A DNA stretch of 64,000 nucleotides from Plasmodium coatneyi (Eukaryota; Apicomplexa; Aconoidasida; Haemosporida; Plasmodiidae): NCBI RefSeq assembly GCF_001680005.1, contig NC_033559.1, forward strand, positions 558,001 to 622,000, read 5' to 3'. Below the pieces are notes generated by a model. That model was not told the origin of the DNA, ran no database searches, and saw only the letters and a program-made list of their open reading frames with translations. Numbering within the stretch: position 1 is the stretch's first letter; each line of letters begins with the position of its first letter. Positions 10,601 to 22,100 of this stretch are shown here, piece by piece. The position numbers and the translations under genes were made by a program.

Positions 10601-10945
10601 CTACCACCCCTAACAACCTTCCTTCAAACAACCCGCTAACAACCCACCTACCACCACACCTAACAACCTTCCTTCCACCTTCTACCCCTAACAACCCACC
10701 TACCACCTAACACAACCTACCTACGATCTAACACCTAACAACCTTCCTTCCAACCTACGACCCCTAACACAACTTTCCTTTCCACCTACCATCACTAACA
10801 CAACCTTCCTTCCACCAACCACCCCTAACCCTTCATTCTACTACCCGTAACCCTTCGTTCTAATACCCTTACACCCTTCACTCTCACACCTTTAAACTTT
10901 ACATCCTACATTTCAAACCTTTAACCCTAAGAGTGAAATCCTTAA
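10601..10945. repeat. Degenerate AACCTTCCTTCCACC / CCCTAACAC repeats
   Basis: Imperfect repeats of CCTAACAACCTTCCTTCCACCTACC type run from the conserved element toward the KIR 3' end and finish in ACCCTAAGAGTGAAATCC. The orientation is the same as at 24.45-25.05 kb and opposite to the tract at 14.77-15.01 kb. Confidence 0.7.
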
Positions 10946-11127
10946 CCCTGAACCATAATTCTCCTTCTTTTATTTTCTATGGTTACTGTGGTATTGTACT
11001 TAAAACTGTAAGTTACTATACTTTGGGGGAGGCGTATTGTATACTATTTTTAATTTAAAGGAACATTGTACGATATTTATTATTTTGAAGACATTACATG
11101 CTGCCTATGATAAATAGAAGGGGAACA

Positions 11128-11403
11128 TTACATATGATGTTCCATACGATGGTAAGCTATATTCCTCCCTCTCTTGTTTCTTCGCCTCCGTTGCCTTTGT
11201 TCTTGCTGTTGTTGGTTCTGCTCTTGCCTTTGTTGCCTCCGTTTCCTTTGTTCTTGCCTTCGTTGCCTCCGTTTCCTTCGTTCTTGCCTTCGTTGCCATT
11301 GTTCTTGTGATTCTTGCCATTGTTCTTGCGATTCTTGCCATGATTCTTGCGATTGCTCTTGCCATTGTTCTGTACTAGTATTTCTTGTTGTTGTATATTG
11401 CAC
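11128..11403 (-). repeat. In-frame tandem repeat of KIR tail exon (copy A)
   Basis: Short units of CAAGAATCG, CAAGAACAATGG and CAACGAAGG type, all multiples of three bases, run through the tail exon. Because no unit contains a stop in any phase on the minus strand, three frames stay open. Only the Q/W/E/R-rich frame joins to the upstream exon and ends in the KIR-like terminal motif. Confidence 0.85.
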
Positions 11404-13689
11404 ATCATAGTATGATGTTAAATATTCCCTTGGAGCATATTCTCTTAATACATCAAAGTGGTGACGTCTAGTGGAACCTCGTCCTCTTTTACCTCTTCTT
11501 CTGGAGGAATTATTTTTCCAGGAGAATAACGGAGTGTACTAAAATGGGATGTTCGGAAAGGAAAAGAAAAAAATAGGGTATGAAGTACATGTAAAGGGAG
11601 CACCTTATTTTCTATTTCTCATTCTTAAGTACAAGGAAAATATTAATAAATGCTCCTACTCATATTTCTACTGTAAGTGCATTTACTCTGTAAAGGAAGA
11701 TAGTGATAAATGCCGTTCCCAGCACGGCCAGTGCAGAAGAGGCAACAGCAGTAATAGTGTTCGTGGTGTTGTTTCCCGGGGAGATCCCTTCTGGGGTAAG
11801 GAATGCACTTGCTTCAAGTTTGGACCAGTCTTTACATGATTGTTCCGGTTTACTTGCCACCCTACATTCCATATCTGTCCCGTTTTGTCCATTCGCACAT
11901 TTTCCATACATTCTTTGAAATTTCCTACACCATCTATTCTTTTTTCCCCCTGAACACTTTGTGTTCATATATTCATGGGCTACTTGTGCTTTCAGTAGGT
12001 ACCTATAATAAGCGTTAGAACAATCCTCCTGACCAATCCCTAAAGCTGTCTGCATAAATTCTTTGTCTTTGTAAAAATCAAACAATTCTTTCAATACTTT
12101 GAATACTCTTCTTTTATGTGGGGTAATTATAAATTCACAACTATCCTCCTGTCGATCCTGAAACACCTTTTTTTCACATTTGTCCATAGTTCCTTTGAAT
12201 TCTGTGTCCTTCATAGTTCTGTATAATTTATCTCCCAACCAATAATAGAAAAATTTCCAATCATCCTCCTTATCTGTTTTCATTTTCTTTTCATTACTTA
12301 CATAACATAGTGTGTTTATAATCTGATTAATAACTGTTTCATCCTGCACACCACCCTCCTTTAATATTCTCTCTATGTCTTCCTGGTTAGTAATTTTCTC
12401 AGAACACTTTACGCTACTGTTTAATCTATCATATATTATTCTTGAGGGTAATTGACTCAAGGATGGATCCTCCTATAAAAGTAATTGACCACAATGTATA
12501 TATATATTTAAAATAGATAATATAATAGTGTTATACATACAGTGCTTCCATGCACATTGTATGTTAGTTTTTAAAGGAATGTTCGAACAGATAAAAATGC
12601 ATATAAGGCAATGAAGGAAGAAAGGAAGGAAACCAACACCCTCCACTGCTTCTTACCTGCTCGTCGTCGTCGTTAAGGAAGTCCTCGTCCTCGACGTCGT
12701 CCTCCGGAAAGTCTTCGTCAGAGTCGTCCTTCTCCTCTGAAGATTCAAGTGCGTCCTCTGCTTTTACTGGGGACTTTTTTTCGTCTGCTAAATTACATTT
12801 TAATTGTGGTGGTTCTGTTAATTGCTCCTTCCCTCCGCTGTTTGTAAAATAGGTCTCATGTTTTTTCTTAAATGTCTTACAAGCTGTATCAGCATCACAG
12901 TTAGTATCCATACTTTCATATGCTGTTTTAGCAATCTTCCACTGTGCGTCATATTCTGGCCAACAGGGCTTTTCCCTACCTGCTGACCACCCTTTTAAAG
13001 ATTCATAGTTATAACCGAACTCGAATATTTTTTTACTTCCGTCAAGGAGGATGTCGCTGGTAGCAAGGTATATCTCACTGCACTTATTATTACATGGAAA
13101 ATCCTTCAGTTTATTGTAAATTTTATTCACAATATCGTAAAGGCCCTGGCCCGTATTCAATTTCTCCTTACTTATTTTATCACCTAACCAATAATAGAAC
13201 AAATAGCACGGTTCGTAGTAGGGGCCCGACACATTTGTGTTTTTCCCCTTACATGCGTCACAATAGTTCTGCAGAATTTTATTCGCGAAGTTCCCATCAC
13301 GAATCTTTGTGTATGTATCCAACGGTTCTTTCACTCCTGCTTCCACATCAATGAAGTTCCTCGGCCCCTCCATCCCTGAGAGACATTCTTTGTCTCTTTC
13401 GAATTCATAATATATCTTCTTTGATTGCAAATTACTCGAAGAACCGTCCTGAAAGTATATAGAATTGGTAACAGGAAAGGAAGAAAGAATGGAGCAGGGA
13501 AAGAAAGTGAAATGTATGTATAAATGGATGTTCCTATGCGCCCTCTTCTTCTTTTTCTGTTCTTTTTTAAAGGGGCTACTTTCATTCTGTTATATGTGCA
13601 CACATTCCGTTTTGAACTGTAAGCGCAGAGAAGAGAAGAGGACAATTTTCCCTCCTTCCGTGTTCTTTTCTTCTTACGTCTGGCGCCAT
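11128..13689 (-). CDS. KIR protein, two KIR domains, Gln/Trp-repeat tail
   Basis: Four exons: 13689-13678 (M-A-P-D, donor GTAAGA), 13448-12657 (domain 1, YCDAC and LFYYWLGD), 12472-11687 (domain 2, LCYVS and FFYYWLGD, then the membrane helix) and 11538-11128 (tail). All joins are phase 0 and the product is 666 aa. Domain 1 ends in a long acidic Asp/Glu stretch before the intron. The membrane helix reads SSALAVLGTAFITIFLYR. The tail starts YTPLFSWKN, is Arg-rich, then runs into tandem QWQESQE and RRQERRKRR units, and ends NIAYHRMEHHM. That ending matches other KIR tail ends (NISYQRM, NVGYHSMYQ), which sets the reading frame. KIRs are variant PIR-superfamily antigens; the role of the repeat tail is unknown. 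The 5' flank and tail exon are near-copies of those of the KIR at 25246. Confidence 0.9.
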
Positions 13690-14260
13690 TTTTTCCCTTC
13701 TGCAGTGGTGGTACTACTCCTATAATACTGATATCTTCTATGTGAAGAATAATTTATTCATTCATACATAATTCTGCATAGGAATAAGCATGCGGGTATG
13801 GAAAATTTTTTTCATACCCCCTCTCTATGATGATATTATTCGTTCCATGATTATATATGTGGGCGAATAGCAGGATTCCTTACTTCCCCAAAAGTGGCAC
13901 ATTGTTCAAATTTTTTTAAGCAATGAGTAATATGTGGTATATACATATGCATCCAAAATTGTTATATGTATATGTAACTAAATGGATAATAGAAACGAAT
14001 ATGTTGTAACGGCAGAATAGAAAAGGACAAATTGAATTCCTCATATAATTCTTCTCCCATCCATTAAATTATTGAATAATAGATGATTATACAGTGCACT
14101 ATGCTATTATTTATATGCTCCCGTTGTATTTACATAAGGTTGCAATTTCGCCCCTTTTTAGCAGAAAACTGCGGCCCGCACTAATGATCTATGCTTGGTT
14201 AGTGTTTGAGGAATGTGAACGGGAAGAGAATCTTTGTGGTACGGAGGTTTATTTGGATCA
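13530..14260. repeat. Segmental duplication, copy A (KIR 5' flank)
   Basis: The sequence is nearly identical to 26905-27640 over about 700 bases, including the 12-nt M-A-P-D first exon, the GGGGCTACTTTCATTCTG block and GTGGGCGAATAGCAGG. It is the shared 5' region of the KIR genes at 11128 and 25246, so it probably carries their promoter. Similarity weakens past about 14200 but continues into the SICAvar 3'-flank relic. Confidence 0.85.
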
Positions 14261-14389
14261 TCTATTAAAAAAATTTTGAAAAAGCAGGACGGTTGTATAT
14301 GAATAAATGGAAAAATAGTATGATAACCATATTCCACTTCCCCTTATTAAGGGACATACACAATGTGCTAATATGTTTACATTACCATT

Positions 14390-14740
14390 CTTTTTTTTTT
14401 TTTTTTTTTTTTTTTAAAGTTACTTTTTTGGTAAACTTTCGTTTGCTTCTTTTTTTTTTATTTTTTTTGTACTAAGGTTTTTATGCTTATGTGTAATTAA
14501 CATAAGCGAAAAAAATTTTCTCAGTTCACGGACCTGTTGGGAAATTTCTTTTACTGAAGATCCAAAATATGTTTATTAAATTTTTTTTTTTTTGCTATAA
14601 ATTTTTATTTTTGTAACTTTTTTAATCTTAATAATTTTCCCTCTTTAAGTTCTAATTATGGACATTTGAAAAGTGCTCCAAATTGCGAGGTTGTGCGACG
14701 TCGAGGGGTGTCGCTCCGTGAGAATGTACAGTTTGCGAAA
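14390..14740 (+). pseudogene. SICAvar 3'-flank relic 1 (no coding exon)
   Basis: The sequence matches the region just past the SICAvar stop at 23522. Shared landmarks are TTTTCT[C/G]AGTTCACGGAC, TGTTGGGA, GAAG[A/G]TCCAA, TTAATCTTA and TTCTAATTAT[G/A]GACATTTG. No SICAvar tail exon precedes it; the KIR 5' flank does. It appears to be the remnant of a SICAvar gene lost by recombination. Confidence 0.65.
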
Positions 14741-14769
14741 CTGTGAAGTGACTAAAACCGTAAAGTTGC

Positions 14770-15010
14770 TAAGGTGTAAGGGTGTTAGAAGGAAGGTTTT
14801 TAGGTGGTAGGAAGGTTATTAGGTGGTAGGAAGGTTATTAGGTGGTAGGAAGGTTATTAGGTGGTAGGAAGGTTATTAGGTGGTAGGAAGGTTATTAGGT
14901 GGTAGGAAGATTATTAGGTGGTAGGAAGATTATTAGGTGGTAGGAAGATTATTAGGTGGTAGGTGGGTTGTTAGGTGGTAGGGTGGTAGGTGGGTTGTTA
15001 GGTGGGTAGT
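14770..15010 (+). repeat. 19-nt tandem repeat TTATTAGGTGGTAGGAAGG
   Basis: About nine to ten near-identical units are visible. The early units end GAAGG, later ones GAAGA, and the last are truncated to GGTGGG. It is the reverse complement of the CCTTCC-CACCTAACAA repeat class that follows other minus-strand antigen genes, so this stretch is inverted relative to them. It occupies the place where the last exon of the KIR at 15037 should lead. Confidence 0.85.
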
Positions 15011-15036
15011 GTCGAATGTGGTATAGATTTACTTAC

Positions 15037-16102
15037 CTTGTAAAAAAAGTAAGCCAATGCAGGAAGTCCTACTGCAGCTAATAGGCCACCAGATATAGCA
15101 GGTGCCACGGCACTTCCACCCTGTTGTGGTAGTGGTGATGATTGAAGTGTTGACGTTGGTTCTGATGATGCAGCAACTGCTGTAGTTGCTGCAGACAGCT
15201 GTTCCAAACAGGAAAGGAGATTCTCCCCTTCCTCATCTTCCCCGTCTGAAGGAAGATCCTCCCCAGACTCGGATTTAGACTTCAAGTCTGAGGGATTGAG
15301 AATTTTGCTGTTACCACTTTGTTTGAACTTCTTATTCCAGAAGTTGGTACAGAAGTTATCATTACCCCCATTAGCGGGACAGCTTGCTTCCACTCTTCCA
15401 TAAGCTTGTTTAGCTCCACCTTTTCCATCAGCTCATTCCAGATATTTCTTATACTTTTGAATACAGGAGGAGTTATTGGATCCAGCACTCCTCACTTCCC
15501 TTATTATAGTTTTGTAGTCATAATAATAATCGAATACTATTTTCTTCTGATCGAAGAGTTCTGTGTCCATATTAATGTGTGCACTACTTTGCGTACACAT
15601 TTTGTTGGATCCTTCCAATTTGTTGAAAATTTTTTGAATAGCATCCTTCAGTGGAAGAGATTGTTTCAATTTTCCGTGTAGTATACTTCCCAACCAGAAA
15701 TAAAAGAAGTCACATATTATTGAACAAGTTGATTGTTCCTTCTTTGTTCCCACCTTAGATAGGAGGCACCATGCATTCGCAATTTCCATTGGATAAGTTT
15801 GGCCATACCTCCATTGGCTTTTTACTTCATTTTCGAGAATATCCCATATTTCACCTTCCAGGGAGTTGCTATTGTCACATTGCTGTTTGCCATTATGTTC
15901 AAATGCTTTATATACTCTTCTGGAGGGTAAGTCATCCTCACTGCATTCCTATGAACATAATTAATAAATAGTAAAGTATATAAATATACGTTTTATATAT
16001 ATTCTCTCATTTCCAGTGTACTATGTATAGAATACAGCGTACATATAATACTAAACTAAACCCCTTGAATAAGGAATAATAAGCTCTTACTTGATTCACC
16101 AT
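15037..16102 (-). pseudogene. KIR pseudogene: nonsense codon and missing tail exon
   Basis: A tentative first exon, 16102-16091 (M-V-N-Q, donor GTAAGA), joins in phase 0 to 15948-15037. The large exon encodes one KIR domain (leader DDLPSRRVYKAF, then NAWCLL, DFFYFWLG and DYYYDYKTI). It continues through an acidic stalk to a membrane helix (GGLLAAVGLPALAYFFYK) and a good donor, GTAAGT. An in-frame TGA at 15433-15435 interrupts the domain after KYKKYLE, and the same frame resumes directly with AYGRVEASC. Downstream I find no tail exon; instead there is an inverted tandem repeat and SICAvar 3' flank. The single TGA could be a sequencing error, but together with the lost exon it points to a dead gene. 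The domain is of the WC type seen in membrane-proximal KIR domains. Confidence 0.8.
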
Positions 16103-17099
16103 CCTTTCCTTTATTTGTATATGTACATATACTTCGTATATAATGGAGTTCCTTTAAAACGTGTTCTCCCTTGTGTGCTCATAATTTCAGAATATATATA
16201 TGGGAATTTCATATGTTCGATATGGATTATGAATATGGAGAAATGTAGAAGTTTTTATTTTTTTTTCCCAGGAGCATATATTCTACAATCTTCCAAGGAA
16301 CGATAACACATACATTCATCAAAATCATTACACATAATAAGAATGAGCTATAAGCAACCTTTCTCGAATAGCGAAATAAAGGAAGAAAGGAACGGAAGAG
16401 CTATGTCCTCCTTATATTTTCTATAAACTCATAATATTATTGAATTGCACATTGTTAATCTTAACATTATATTATTATTTGTACAACTTACAGTTATTAT
16501 ATATATAGGATCGGAATTTCCTTTAAGAAAAATGTTCGTAGCTATCATTAAGTAGTGCTTCCCCCTTCATTTAAAGGATTCTTAAAAAATAATGATACAC
16601 ATTGTTTACATTTTACATAGAGAGTATTTCCTTCCTCCTTACGGCATGTGTGTACATTTATTCACATATAGTAAAAGGACTGTCCATTTATAAAATGAAG
16701 AGAGGAATAAAAATAGTATAAGGAATTGCGTACATTTCAATTTAAAATAGGGAAATTTATATATAAGTATAAAAATGCTTTTACCAGTATATCTTTCTTT
16801 TTCTTCACTCATAATGGGTAAGTAATAACAATTTCTATCTTTCCCCTTTTTTCCTAAGTACACCCATAGGAACTGAAATATACAGAATTTACATTACATT
16901 ATCTCAGTTACCTTATTTGTAGTACATATTATTCTTAACATAATAATGTACACCCCCTTTTACCTCCTCCCCCTGTTTTACACTATTAAAAAATTCAGGA
17001 AATTAATGGAATTAAACGAATTAAAAGATTGTAATTGGCCCTATAAGGTTAATCATTACTTTACAATTTCATAATTGGAAAGTCTAATGCATAACTATT
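16103..17099. other. Intergenic AT-rich
   Basis: AT-rich sequence upstream of the KIR pseudogene. It contains short TATATA tracts and a C-rich block near 16950-16980 but no coding frame with protein-like composition. I see nothing further in it. Confidence 0.5.
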
Positions 17100-17860
17100 C
17101 GAGCTTAGACAGAGAGTTTAGTTTTCTGGGTTCATTGGTTCAGGGTTTAGGGTTTTGGATTTCAGTGTTTAGGGTTCAGGCTTTTGGATTTCAGTGTTTA
17201 GCGTTTAGGGTTCAGGGTTTATAGTTGATGGTTTAGCGTTTAGTGTTCAGGTTTTAGGGTTCAGGGTTTATTGTATAGGCATCGGATTAAATGTTTAGGG
17301 GTCTAGGAGTTCGTATTTAGGGGTTAGGTTAAGGGTTCAAGTGTTAGGATTTATGGTTTATGGGTTCAGGGTTAAGGGTTCAGGTTTTAGGGTTTAGGTT
17401 CAGGGTTTAGGGTTTAGGGTTTAGATTTAGGTTTTAGGGTTTAGGGTTTTAGTGTTCAATGTTTTAGTTTCCAGTTCTAGGATTTTGGTTTTAGCGTTGG
17501 GGATTTATAATTCAAGGTTTCATCTCTTAGGAGGCTAGGGCTTCTGCGTTCAGCTTTTGGGGCTCAGGGCTTATGGTTTAGGGTTTAGGTTTCAGGTTTC
17601 TGCGTCGAAGATTTCGGGTTCACGGTTTTGGGTTCAGGATTTAGTTTAAGGATTCAAGGTTTTGGGTTCAGGGTTTAGGCTTTAGGGTTTTAGGGTTGAA
17701 TTTTTATGTTTCCGAGTCTAGGGTTTAGAATTGAGGATTTAGGGTTTAGGGTTTCAGGGTTTAGGGTTTCAGGGTTTAGGGTTTAGGATTCACGTTTTGT
17801 GTGTTCGGGCTTTAGGGTTCCGCGTTTAATTTTCAGCGTTCAGAGTTTAGGGTTCAGTGT
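17100..17860 (+). repeat. Interstitial degenerate telomere-like repeat array
   Basis: The stretch is filled with GGGTTTA and GGGTTCA heptamers and one- or two-base variants (for example AGGGTTTAGGGTTTAGATTT). This matches the Plasmodium telomere repeat GGGTT[T/C]A. It is internal, with genes on both sides, so it is not a chromosome end. Interstitial telomere-type repeats next to SICAvar/KIR genes are known from the P. knowlesi genome. Confidence 0.9.
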
Positions 17861-17864
17861 AGGT

Positions 17865-18000
17865 GGATTTCGCATTTTAGGGGTGTGTTTGTAGTATTTC
17901 ACATTTTAGGGATGAGTGTGTAGGATTTCGCATGTTGAGGTATGTTTGTAGGATTTCCCTTGTTAAGGGTGTGTATGTATAGGATTTCGCATTTATCGTT
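17865..18000 (+). repeat. GGATTTCGCATTTTAGGGGTGTGTTTGTA-type repeat, site 1
   Basis: About four imperfect units of roughly 30 nt with core GGATTTCGCATTTTAGG, each followed by a GTGTGTTTGTA segment. The same unit appears in the last SICAvar intron (22780-22835) and, inverted, upstream of the KIR at 37975 (36660-37105). Confidence 0.8.
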
Positions 18001-19109
18001 AAGATTTTAAGGTATAAGAACAATATGTATCCTGGTGTTTAGATGTTTTGGGGAGGGATATACACCTAAAACGTGCATACAAAAAAAAAAAAAAAAAAAA
18101 AAAAAATGGAAAAAAAGGAAAAAAAAAGGAATAAAAAGGAATAAAAAGAAAAAAAAAAAGAAGAAAAAAAAAAAATTAAGGAATGAAAAATTAGAGTGGA
18201 GAAGAAGAAAGGAGGGAATGTGGATAATTCCTCACTTTCCTCCTTTCTTCTTCAGGAAGAATGCAGTTTATGTAGTAAGAGGGAAAGAAATCATTGCTCA
18301 ATTTTTTCTTGAGGAAGAAAAAAAATTAAGGAAGAATAGGAAGGAAAAAAGGGTTTTTAATTCTTCTTGTTTTTTTTTTTTTTTTTTTTTTAAAGCAAAT
18401 ACAGAGCATATAAAAAGGAGGAAAGGTGGTTTTTGTTCTGCAATAAGAATGCTCTGTATAAGAGGTAAGGGGGAATGTTGTTCCTTTTTTTTTTTTTTTA
18501 AGGAATATTGTGCATACGAAGAGGGTAGAATTTGCTCACTTCTTTTTTGCAAAAAGGAGAAAAGGAGCAGAAAAGAAAAAAAAAAAAAAAAAAAGAAAAT
18601 TGAAGCAAAAAAAGAGGGAATTTGGTAACTCCTTTCCTTCTGTTCTTCACATTAAGGTAATGTATGTATGCTAATAATATGGAGGGTCCATTTTTTCCCT
18701 TAGGAACTCAATGTGAACAATTTATTTTAGACTAATTTGGAATGAGTTCATATAGAAGGCACTTTCTTGGACGGAAAAAATATTGCTTTAAGCTTAACTG
18801 TAAAATTGCATACAACAATATGAATGAAGGAATAGAATAACATGCTTCATGATGACAGAAAGGAATACATATATACATATATATAATATATGCATAGCAA
18901 TAATGTTGCTTTGTAAAGATGAATAAAGAAAAGAAAAGGGAAAGGAAAAAGGAAAAAGAAGGAAATGAAGGAAGGGAATTCTGTGTGCTCGGATGATACA
19001 GTCACAAATTGATATTATAGATCAGGAAGGAAAATGTGTTGCATGTAATATCCAATGTGGTATTATTTCTAATTAGTAAATAACGCAGAGAATAAGTAGT
19101 GGTAGAAAA
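18001..19109. other. SICAvar 5' region with purine/poly-A tracts
   Basis: Long A-rich stretches (18080-18180, 18575-18620) and T runs (18370-18392, 18486-18499) give a Lys-rich open frame on the plus strand that I read as an artefact. The last 450 nt before the SICAvar start codon are ordinary AT-rich sequence and probably hold its promoter and leader. Confidence 0.5.
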
Positions 19110-22100
19110 ATGGCTCCGTCCAAGGGTGAAGATAAAGATAAAGTATTTGGCCCATTGAAACAGAGGTGGTTGGGGCAGGCTAAGTATAAAGGGAAGGGAG
19201 ACGGCGCCAAAGAGGTAATACAGTGTAATATGAGCTATATGTACAGTGTGAATATATCATTGTATGGGGTGATGTTATTCTTCTATTTGAATAATAAATA
19301 TACAGCATAGAAGGAGTATATATGAATGCATTATTGTCCATTTACAGACGAAGTTATATTGGGCAATAGACGCATGGGTGAAAGAATTCCTTGGAAAAAT
19401 GAATGAAAAGGATGATAATGAGGAAATTGCTGAAGGATGGTGTGCTGACCTTCAAATAGGGGAGAAAAGGCTAACAGATGACGAAAAGAAAGTATGCACA
19501 TTCATCTTGAAAAATTTGCTAAAAGTAGAAGGAATGGGTAAAGGTCCATGCGACGGGAAGAACGTGGACGAAGAAATGAAAAGGTATGTTCACTGTGCAA
19601 TGATGAAAGCGTGGTCAGCTTTGTATATATTTGATCATTGTGATAAGAGGAGTGTTATATGGAATGCATTCGGTACAATGAAGAAATTGAGCGAAACACT
19701 GAACACGGGTGTCCCTACAGAGAAGAAGTGTAAGGAATGCGATTATATGGAAGTGTTGGAACAGATGAATGTAAGGGGGAGACCGATGTTACGAACTATT
19801 CTTGATGCTATAAAGAATAAGAGCGAAGTTATGGCATTAATAAATAAGGGAGCGAAGAAGAATTGTAGTGAGGAAGAGAAGAGTGCTGGGTTAACAACAA
19901 CACAGGTCCAACAAGTGCAACAACAACTACAGGAAGCAAAGAAGGCAAGAAGCGCGTCAGGAAAGTATTTCCTTGAATTGTTGGGTGGATGGATAAATCG
20001 AAGAGGAACAACTGGTCATAATGTAATTAGAATAATTTACATGGGGGTACCAATACATGTACTAAAATACAATGCACATGCACAAGTAAAATATAGATGG
20101 GGAGAAGGCGGTATTATATACATATATATATATCAGTATATTATTTTAATTCATTATTGTAGGACCAGATATGGAAGGATATTGAGAAGGTAATGAGAGA
20201 CATGCTCACAAATATTAGGTTAGATGCCCATGAAATAAACACCTTGTGCAGTGAATATGGCAAGGGGAGCAGCATGGACACAAATACTAAGAACAAGGGA
20301 AAGGAATTATGTAAAATTCTAATAAAAATAATATATTGGATTGACGGACTCGTAGAGAGACCGAAAAGGGAAGGAGGATGGCACTGGATAAGGAGGACGG
20401 ACATCAAGGATCAGGATGATTGGGAGTTCATGTCAATGTTAAGGTGTATATTAGGAAAAATAACTATAACAAAAATGTTTCTGACACATTGTCATATGGA
20501 AGGAGTGGCTCCAATTGTGGAAGAGGCAGTAAAGGGAACTTTGAAACTGAAGCGAGTTGAAGAGGAACATGAGAAATGTGATAGCATGGATTTTGAAAGT
20601 TTAGGATTAGGGAATAAATTATTCTGGGAGGAAATAGATAACTGGATAAAGGATGGGACGAGCGAGGGAGGAGGAATACAAAAAATAAAGAAAGAAGGGG
20701 AAAATTGTACGGGGATTGCATCAAGTAAAAGAAAGAGTGCGGATCCAGTAGTAAATAAGGAAAATATTGTTAAATTATTAGGATCGGGGGATCCGAATGA
20801 ATTGCAGGACTTAATAGAGAAAGACACGAAGTTACCAAAGAAAGTGTTAGAAAATGTAGTGAAAAAAACAAAAGAAAGAATAGAACTTCGAGAAAAAAAA
20901 ATAAAGGAAGCTAAATACAAATGTCCCAAAAGTAACACCAATCCTAATGGACTCAGTGACGACGAAGAACGTAAGCGAGCCTGTTGTACTGTTTAATATA
21001 TTTAGTGGGAGCCCACATAAATAATTTGTGCGTTTTTGCTTCCCTATGTAAGAAGGGAAATCATTCAAAAAATATTAAGAAGGTATACATTATGTGCATG
21101 TACACCTTAATGTCCAAATACAGTCACTATTGGGGAATGGTTCACGGCATTCTCAAACAATGTGTCTGAAGATGACAAAATGAATTACAGCGAATGGAAA
21201 ACCCTAATCGCCCTATGTGAAAATTTGGATGATAACCTTGACACTGGCATGAGTAAGTATGAAGACTTCTGTAAAATTATGATAAGGAATATACTTTTAA
21301 TTACAGCTCCGGGAAATCAATATAGAAACCAAGGAGGAGGGGGAACATGTAAGAGGGAAGTAAAGGGCATTCCACTATGCAGCTTGTTAAAAGTGTGGAT
21401 GGAGTATATGCGGTACCTCTGTGCTCCATGGAAAATAATGGAACATGCTTTTAATGGAGTGGACCAAGTGAAGGAAAATCTCTTCCAGGATAAGAACCTT
21501 GTACCGTGTGATTATACAAAATATGCTGGCCTTTATAGAGAAGGCACGGACATGTTACCTGGAATATGGAAATTGTTGCATGAGGGTGTTATTCATAATA
21601 GAGTGGGCATTGTAACCAAACACAGGTGGTGCACTGATCATGGTACAATGAGGACTCGACATAATGCCCCAGTGGTTTCAGCGCGTGCGCGTAACGATGG
21701 AAGTGTGGCTGATGCAGCAGTGAGTAGTGATCAAAAACTAAGGGAGTTGCAAAGTGATATTGAAAAAATGGAGGAAGAATTAAAAAAGGAACAGGAAGCA
21801 GAACTAGAGCTTTTACATGATGCCCTGCAAGAAGCCATAGAAGAAAGTAATAAACAGGCACAACCTGAACAACAACATCCACCCCCACCTCCGCAACCAG
21901 CACGACCAGCAAATCCAGAAGATCCAGGAGGACAACAACCACCACCACCTCCTCCACCACCGGCACCCCCCGTCCTTCCTCCTGTTAACGAGGGTGAAGG
22001 TCCTCAATTGAAGAATGATGATCAATCGGAAGATCGTAAAAAGTCTCCCAGTAAGACTCCAGATGACTATGATACGGGTTCTGTTGCTGTTTCTTGGAAC

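Noticed and set aside
11105..11408. Two other open frames through the KIR tail repeat (Arg/Thr/Ala-rich and Asn/Lys/Gly-rich)
   Set aside because: Only the Q/W/E/R frame joins in phase to the upstream exon and ends in the KIR-like terminal motif; the others are open because the repeat has no stops.
17100..17860. A chromosome end
   Set aside because: The telomere-like heptamers are degenerate and genes continue on both sides, so this is an interstitial array.
18035..18628. Lys-rich 197-codon open frame on the plus strand
   Set aside because: It is produced by long A runs and has no motif; it lies in the 5' region of the SICAvar.
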